Part shown: positions 59,350-64,000 of the stretch, in pieces
Numbering within the stretch: position 1 is the first letter of the stretch
Layout: each line of letters opens with the position of its first letter
Assembly: GCA_965199235.1 (NCBI GenBank)
Contig: CBDAQU010000002.1
Location: forward strand, 310,001 to 374,000
Origin: BOG-908 sp965199235
Lineage (GTDB): Bacteria > Pseudomonadota > Alphaproteobacteria > Acetobacterales > Acetobacteraceae
Direction of reading: 5' to 3'
Length of the DNA stretch: 64,000 bases
The notes under the pieces: model-generated
The model's input: the letters and a program-made list of their open reading frames with translations, nothing else
The model's database searches: none
Told to the model about the DNA's origin: nothing
Position numbers and translations under genes: made by a program

Positions 59350-60816
59350 ATGGATTTCTCCGGCCTCAGCGTGCTCTGCGTGGGCGACGTGATGCTCGAC
59401 CGCTTCGTGCACGGCGACATCGACCGCATCTCGCCCGAGGCGCCGGTGCCGGTGCTGCGCCTGCGCGGCACGCGCGAGATGCCGGGCGGGGCGGGCAACG
59501 TCGCAGCCAACATCGCCTCGCTCGGCGGGCGCGCCGTGCTGATCGGCCTGGTCGGCCAGGACGCGGCGGGCCTGTGCCTGCGTCAGTTGCTGGCGGGGCA
59601 GCCGCGCGTGTCGGACGTGCTGGTGAGCAGCGCGCACCGCCCGACCATCTGCAAGACGCGCTTCATCGCCGGCCGCCAGCAGGTGGTCCGCACCGACGAG
59701 GAGAGCGACGCCGCCCTGCTCCCGGAGGAGGAGGCCGGGTTGCTGTCGGCCTTTGCCGCCCAGCTTCCCGGCTGCCAGGCCGTCGTGCTGTCCGACTACG
59801 GCAAGTCGGTGCTCAGCCCCGGTTTGGTCGCCCGTGCCGTGCAGGAAGCGGGGCGCGCCGGGGTGGCGGTGTTCGTCGATCCGAAGACCGATGATTTTTC
59901 CCGCTACCGCGGCGCGACCTGCATCACCCCGAACCTGCGGGAGTTCGCCGCCGCCGCCCGCCACGTCTCCGGTCCCCTGACCCTCGACGGGGAGGCGGCG
60001 ATCGCCCGCGCGGCCAGGCCGTTGCTGGAGGCAGCCGAGGCGGGCGCCATACTGGTCACCCGATCGGAACACGGCATGACACTGGTGGAACGCTCGGGCG
60101 AGGTCACCTCCGTGCCGGCGCGGGCGCGCGAGGTGTTCGACGTGTCGGGCGCGGGCGATACGGTGATCGCAGCTCTGGCCCTGGCCCATGCAGGCGGGCG
60201 CAGCCTGGCTCAGGCCATGCACATCGCCAACGCAGCGGCCGGCGTCGTGGTCAGCAAACTCGGCACCGCCACGGCCGACATCGCCGAAGTGATGCACGAG
60301 CTGGCGGCCCAGAGCGAGGCGGTCGATGGCGCCGCCACCGGCCTGCAAAGCCTGACGGCCACGCGCGGACTGGTCGCCCACTGGCGGGAACAGGGCCTTC
60401 GCGTCGGCTTCACCAACGGGTGTTTCGACCTCCTTCACCCCGGCCACGTCTCGCTGCTGGCCGCCGCGCGCCAGGCCTGCGACCGGCTGGTGGTCGCGCT
60501 CAACACCGATGACAGCGTGCGGCGGCTCAAGGGCCAGACCCGCCCGGTGAACACGCTGCAGCAGCGCGCGCAAGTGATCGCGGCGATCCGCTACGTGGAT
60601 TGCGTGGTGAGTTTTGCCGAGGACACGCCGCTGGAGACGATACGCACGCTGGTGCCGGACGTGCTGGTCAAGGGCGCCGACTACAGCGTGGACCAGGTGG
60701 TCGGCGCCGAACAGGTGCTGGCCGCGGGCGGCAAGGTGGTGCTGGCCGAGCTGGTTGCTGGACAGTCGACCACCGGCATCATCGCGCGCCTGGGTGAGCC
60801 GCGCTTGCCCGTCTGA
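59350..60816 (+). CDS. hldE: bifunctional heptose-7-phosphate kinase / heptose-1-phosphate adenylyltransferase
   Basis: 488 residues. The N-terminal PfkB-type kinase domain (1-330) begins VLCVGDVMLDRFVHGDIDRI and has the DVSGAGDTVIAALALAHAGG active-site motif. The C-terminal nucleotidyltransferase has GFTNGCFDLLHPGHVSLL (residues about 354-371). It makes ADP-D-glycero-D-manno-heptose for the LPS core, consistent with the lpt genes nearby. The upstream 59196-59349 stretch shows no gene. Confidence 0.95.
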   Translation: MDFSGLSVLCVGDVMLDRFVHGDIDRISPEAPVPVLRLRGTREMPGGAGNVAANIASLGGRAVLIGLVGQDAAGLCLRQLLAGQPRVSDVLVSSAHRPTICKTRFIAGRQQVVRTDEESDAALLPEEEAGLLSAFAAQLPGCQAVVLSDYGKSVLSPGLVARAVQEAGRAGVAVFVDPKTDDFSRYRGATCITPNLREFAAAARHVSGPLTLDGEAAIARAARPLLEAAEAGAILVTRSEHGMTLVERSGEVTSVPARAREVFDVSGAGDTVIAALALAHAGGRSLAQAMHIANAAAGVVVSKLGTATADIAEVMHELAAQSEAVDGAATGLQSLTATRGLVAHWREQGLRVGFTNGCFDLLHPGHVSLLAAARQACDRLVVALNTDDSVRRLKGQTRPVNTLQQRAQVIAAIRYVDCVVSFAEDTPLETIRTLVPDVLVKGADYSVDQVVGAEQVLAAGGKVVLAELVAGQSTTGIIARLGEPRLPV

Positions 60817-60857
60817 CGTCCAGAGCGGGAGTTGTGTCGGCTGGCAAAAGGAAGATC

Positions 60858-60912
60858 GGGGGACGCTGTCCCCCAAACCCCCTGCTGGGGTCAGGGACCC
60901 CAGACCTCCATT
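60858..60912. repeat. type III double-hairpin repeat, probable terminator
   Basis: GGGGGAC-GCT-GTCCCCC (60858-60874) and GGGGTC-AGG-GACCCC, nearly the same as at 3374-3430. It separates hldE from the convergent small gene. Confidence 0.65.
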
Positions 60913-60914
60913 CT

Positions 60915-61169
60915 TTACGCCAGCAGCAGGACGGCGATCAGCACGACGTCGCCGGCCAGGACGCGTATCGACGAGCCCCCATGGCCGGTCGCCCAAAGGA
61001 CCAACGCGGCGAGCGATCCTCCCATGCTCAACGCGAGCAGCACCAGGCGTGTCGTCGCTGGTGGTCTTGCCGTCCTGCGCGATGCGTGTGCACGCGGGCC
61101 GGAAGGATGCTCGTCGGGCATGGACGGCCCGATATGGTCTTCCGGATCTGTCTGTTCAGGATTCGTCAT
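60915..61169 (-). CDS. small membrane protein, hypothetical
   Basis: 84 residues from ATG 61169 (MTNPEQTDPEDHIGPSMPDE). A polar, acidic N-terminus is followed by two hydrophobic segments (LVLLALSMGGSLAALVLWAT and IRVLAGDVVLIAVLLLA). Unrecognised; topology suggests an inner-membrane protein. The start could be one of several ATG codons further upstream. Confidence 0.5.
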   Translation of the reverse strand: MTNPEQTDPEDHIGPSMPDEHPSGPRAHASRRTARPPATTRLVLLALSMGGSLAALVLWATGHGGSSIRVLAGDVVLIAVLLLA

Positions 61170-61353
61170 GTGGTCGTCCGGCTCGATGTCGGCGGCCCGG
61201 TGTGCTCGACGACCTGGCGCATGCCAGACGCTCGGCATGCGCCGATTGACTCGGGCGATAGGCGCACCGAAACATGCCGCTTTTGCTGCGCCGCCTCCAG
61301 CGCGTCGTTGAGCCGGATTTGGCGGGTTCCCCGCGCGGAGACTCCATCCTGTC

Positions 61354-62556
61354 ATGATCCCAGCCCTGATGCCGACCTACGCACGCGCCGACCTCGCCTT
61401 CGACCACGGAGAGGGCGCCTGGCTGGTGACGGAGGACGGCCGCCGCTTCCTCGATTTCGGCGCGGGAATCGCCACCAGCTCGCTCGGCCACGGCAACAAG
61501 CATCTGGTGGCCGCCATCGCCGAGCAGGCGGCACGCGTGATGCATGTCAGCAACCTGTATCGTGTGCCGGGCGCCGAACGCCTGGCGCAGCGTCTGGTGG
61601 ACGTGACGTTCGCCGACAGCGTCTTCTTCTGCAACTCCGGCGCCGAAGCCAACGAGGGCATGGTCAAGATGGTGCGCCGTGCGATGGCCGCGCGCGGCCA
61701 GCCGGAGCGCACGCGGATGATCTGCTTCTCCGGCGCCTTTCACGGCCGCACGCTCGCCATGCTGTCGGCCACCGGAAACGCCAAATACCTCGACGGCTTC
61801 GGGCCGCCGGTGGACGGGTTCGACCACGTGCCGTTCGGCAACCTCAACTCCCTGCGCAACGCGATCACGCCGCAGACCGCCGGCATCCTGGTCGAGCCGA
61901 TCCAGGGCGAGGGCGGGGTGCGCGTGGGCTCGCCCGATTTCTTGCGCGGCTTGCGCGCGGCGTGCGACGAATGGGGCCTGCTGCTCGCGCTCGACGAGGT
62001 GCAGTGCGGCATGGGGCGCACCGGCACGCTGTTCGCCTACCAGCAGTCGGGGATCGAGCCGGACGTGCTGTCGGCCGCCAAGGGCATCGCCGGCGGGTTC
62101 CCGATGGGCGCCATTCTGGCCCGCGAGGAGGTCGCGAAGACCCTGACCCCCGGCAGCCACGGCACCACCTTCGGCGGCAACCCTCTCGCCTGTGCCGCCG
62201 CCAACGCGGTGCTGGACGTGCTTCTGGCACCCGGCTTCCTGGACACCGTCACTGAGCGCGGCCGTCAGCTGGAGGCTGGCCTGCGCGCGCTGGTGAAGGA
62301 AATGCCCAGCGTGTTTTCCGGCGTGCGCGGCATCGGGTTGATGCTGGGCCTGCAATGCGCCGCCCGCAACACCGACGTGCAGGCCGCCTGCCTCGCCCAC
62401 GGCCTGCTGACGGTCGCTGCCGGGGAAAACGTGCTCCGCGTGGTGCCGCCTCTGGTGATCGGCGCGGGCGACGTCGACGAGGGGCTGGCCAGGCTGCGCC
62501 TGGCGGCGCAGCAGCTGGCGCCGGCCAGCCTTGTTCTGGAGGGTGCGCCACATTGA
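61354..62556 (+). CDS. argD: acetylornithine/succinyldiaminopimelate aminotransferase
   Basis: 400 residues, PLP-dependent class III transaminase. Motifs: LDFGAGIATSSLGHGNKHLV, FCNSGAEANEGMVKMVRRAM, FHGRTLAMLSATG, LLLALDEVQCGMGRTGTLFA and the PLP lysine in SAAKGIAGGFPMGA. It makes N-acetylornithine for arginine synthesis. Its stop overlaps the TTG start of argF (TTGA). Confidence 0.95.
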   Translation: MIPALMPTYARADLAFDHGEGAWLVTEDGRRFLDFGAGIATSSLGHGNKHLVAAIAEQAARVMHVSNLYRVPGAERLAQRLVDVTFADSVFFCNSGAEANEGMVKMVRRAMAARGQPERTRMICFSGAFHGRTLAMLSATGNAKYLDGFGPPVDGFDHVPFGNLNSLRNAITPQTAGILVEPIQGEGGVRVGSPDFLRGLRAACDEWGLLLALDEVQCGMGRTGTLFAYQQSGIEPDVLSAAKGIAGGFPMGAILAREEVAKTLTPGSHGTTFGGNPLACAAANAVLDVLLAPGFLDTVTERGRQLEAGLRALVKEMPSVFSGVRGIGLMLGLQCAARNTDVQAACLAHGLLTVAAGENVLRVVPPLVIGAGDVDEGLARLRLAAQQLAPASLVLEGAPH

Positions 62557-63491
62557 ACGCCGATGCCGTCCCCGGCGCCGGTCTTTCAACCAAGCCGCGC
62601 CACTTCCTGGAACTGGCGGAACTCGACACCGCGACCCTTCGCGGCATCCTGGAGCTGGCAGCCGCTTTCAAGCGCGGCGCAAGGCCGCCGCCCGTGCTGG
62701 CCGGCAAGACCCTCGCCATGCTGTTCGAGCACCCGTCGACCCGCACGCGAGTCAGTTTCGAAGTGGCGATGCGCCAGCTTGGCGGGCACTGCACGGTGCT
62801 CTCCGGCCACGAGCTGCAGCTCGGCCGCGGCGAGACCATTGCCGATACGGCCCGCGTGCTGTCGCGCTACGTGGACGCCATCATGCTGCGCACCGATCGC
62901 GTCGCAAAGCTGGAGGAGATGGCCGAGCACGCCACCGTGCCGGTGATCAACGGCCTGACGGCGGCAAGCCACCCCTGCCAGCTGATGGCCGACGTGCTGA
63001 CGTTCGAGGAGCATCGCGGACCGATCGAGGGCCAAGTGGTCGCGTGGTGCGGGGACGGCAACAACGTGGCGCGCACCTGGGTGCAGGCGGCGGTGCGCTT
63101 CGGCTTCTCGCTCCGCCTGGCCTCGCCTGCGGGCTGCGAGATACCTGCCAACCTGCTGGATTGGGCCAAGCGCGAGGGCGGCGACGTCGCGGCCCTGCGC
63201 GACCCGGCACAGGCGGTTCAAGGCGCCCGCGCGGTCGTCACCGATTGCTGGGTCAGCATGGGGGACGACCCGGCGCGCAAGGCGCAGAAAACGCTCGCTC
63301 CCTACGCGGTGACCGGGGCGCTGATGCAGCGTGCCGCACCCGACGCGCTGTTCATGCATTGCCTGCCCGCCCATCGCGGCGAGGAGGTGGAGACGGCGGT
63401 GATCGACGGCCCGCAATCGGTGGTGTTCGACGAGGCCGGCAACCGTCTGCACGCGCAAAAAGGAATACTGGCTTGGGCGCTGAGCAGGTGA
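62553..63491 (+). CDS. argF: ornithine carbamoyltransferase
   Basis: 312 residues from a TTG that overlaps the argD stop and follows GGAGGGT. The carbamoyl-phosphate motif is EHPSTRTRVSFEVAMRQLGG; the ornithine/catalytic motif is FMHCLPAHRGEEVETAVIDG. It forms citrulline from ornithine. argD and argF are coupled as one operon. Confidence 0.96.
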   Translation: MNADAVPGAGLSTKPRHFLELAELDTATLRGILELAAAFKRGARPPPVLAGKTLAMLFEHPSTRTRVSFEVAMRQLGGHCTVLSGHELQLGRGETIADTARVLSRYVDAIMLRTDRVAKLEEMAEHATVPVINGLTAASHPCQLMADVLTFEEHRGPIEGQVVAWCGDGNNVARTWVQAAVRFGFSLRLASPAGCEIPANLLDWAKREGGDVAALRDPAQAVQGARAVVTDCWVSMGDDPARKAQKTLAPYAVTGALMQRAAPDALFMHCLPAHRGEEVETAVIDGPQSVVFDEAGNRLHAQKGILAWALSR

Positions 63492-63547
63492 TCGCAAGGC
63501 GGTCACGTCTATAGCGAGAGTACAGACTGTTCCCAGCCGCACCGATC

Positions 63548-63602
63548 CTAGACCGGTTTCACGTCGGCCTACTCGCGGACACTCTGCGTGAAACCGGTCT
63601 AG
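63548..63602 (+). repeat. type I hairpin half only
   Basis: A 55-base palindrome-like unit with both ends CTAG: CTAGACCGGTTTCACG and CGTGAAACCGGTCTAG around CGGCCTACTCGCGGACACT. The second half of the type I unit is missing. It lies between argF and the ppx/gppA gene. Confidence 0.75.
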
Positions 63603-63665
63603 GTCGTCCAGCGACCCGGGAGATAGCGGCAACCCTCGAGTTCGTTATGATGTTACGGCGTGTCT

Positions 63666-64000
63666 ATGCCCCTTGCTCCAGACCTGCCTCGCTCCGCCGT
63701 GGTCGATCTCGGCTCCAACTCCGTGCGCCTCGTCGTGTTCGAGGGGGAGGGACACAATCCGGCCGCGATCTTCAACGAAAAGGCGGTGCTTCGCCTCGGC
63801 CGCGGGCTGCAGCAGACCGGGCGCCTCAACGAGGACGGGCTGGCCGGCGCGCTGACCGTCATGGCCCGCTACGCCGCCATCGCGCGGGCGATGCGGGCCG
63901 AGCCGTTCGAGGTGCTGGCGACTGCGGCGGTGCGCGATGCCAGCAACGGCGCCGATTTCGTGGCCGCCCTGCAGGCCAGCCTGCCCGGCGTGCCGGTCCG
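63666..64000 (+). CDS. exopolyphosphatase / guanosine pentaphosphatase family (Ppx/GppA), 5' part
   Basis: The N-terminal 111 residues are present; the gene runs beyond the window. It starts MPLAPDLPRSAVVDLGSNSV with the family phosphate loop VVDLGSNSVRLVV. The later motif ATAAVRDASNGADFVAA is the usual second ASKHA motif. A GTG two codons upstream is an alternative start. It hydrolyses polyphosphate or pppGpp. Confidence 0.88.
   Translation, partial: MPLAPDLPRSAVVDLGSNSVRLVVFEGEGHNPAAIFNEKAVLRLGRGLQQTGRLNEDGLAGALTVMARYAAIARAMRAEPFEVLATAAVRDASNGADFVAALQASLPGVPV

Overview
This is a GC-rich chromosomal window (roughly two thirds G+C by eye) from an alphaproteobacterium. Gene content and high-GC codon use suggest Rhodospirillales, probably Acetobacteraceae; this placement is inference, because no rRNA or other decisive marker is present. 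Most genes are ordinary housekeeping genes packed in small operons, often with 1-4 bp start/stop overlaps and with several TTG or GTG starts.

Layout. 1-3.4 kb: an anti-sigma/ECF sigma pair divergent from a secreted S53 (sedolisin-type) protease. 3.5-7.1 kb: glmU-lipoprotein-glmS on the minus strand (UDP-GlcNAc supply). 7.2-12 kb: a sugar-nucleotide epimerase, an OmpA-like protein, a patatin lipase, a zincin, a pterin dehydratase and two small proteins. 12.1-16.2 kb: thrC, an M16 peptidase and pmbA. 16.2-20.2 kb: a sulfotransferase cassette bracketed by inverted repeats, an outer-membrane-type protein, and a two-gene operon joining a PspB-like protein to a chimeric GIN-domain/PspC-tail protein. 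20.3-23.7 kb: nadE-unknown-gltX. 23.7-27.9 kb: a Uma2 remnant, a FemAB-like protein, a retropepsin-like protein, and a lower-GC island with a HEPN-like/zinc-ribbon gene. 27.9-35.2 kb: a giant GT4-GT2-GT2 glycosyltransferase with its companion, and tyrosine catabolism (hppD, hmgA). 35.4-44 kb: an alanine exporter, the aldehyde oxidoreductase paoABC, an SDR, metF, and mlaA-mlaC. 44.3-54.8 kb: DUF5872/DUF3140 proteins, clpB, and LPS export genes lptF-lptG-lptD followed by surA. 54.9-59.2 kb: accessory DNA with a serine resolvase, an SRPBCC gene, a broken MmcQ/YjbR gene and a TniA/TniB transposon whose transposase is frameshifted. 59.3-64 kb: hldE, argD-argF and the start of a ppx/gppA gene. hldE, lptF, lptG, lptD, surA, mlaA, mlaC and the OmpA-like protein together show a Gram-negative envelope with heptose-containing LPS.

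The most unusual signal is between the genes. At least five families of short, hairpin-forming, dispersed repeats sit exactly at gene borders. One (type I, about 110 bp, with a CTAG or TTAG terminus) supplies the stop codons of pmbA, lptD and surA. Another (type IV, about 125 bp) fills two intergenic gaps completely: its left end carries or overlaps the upstream stop codon and its right end carries the TTG start of thrC and of hmgA. A third (type V, about 121 bp) is shared by the 3' end of metF and the lptG-lptD gap. These are the observations most worth following up.
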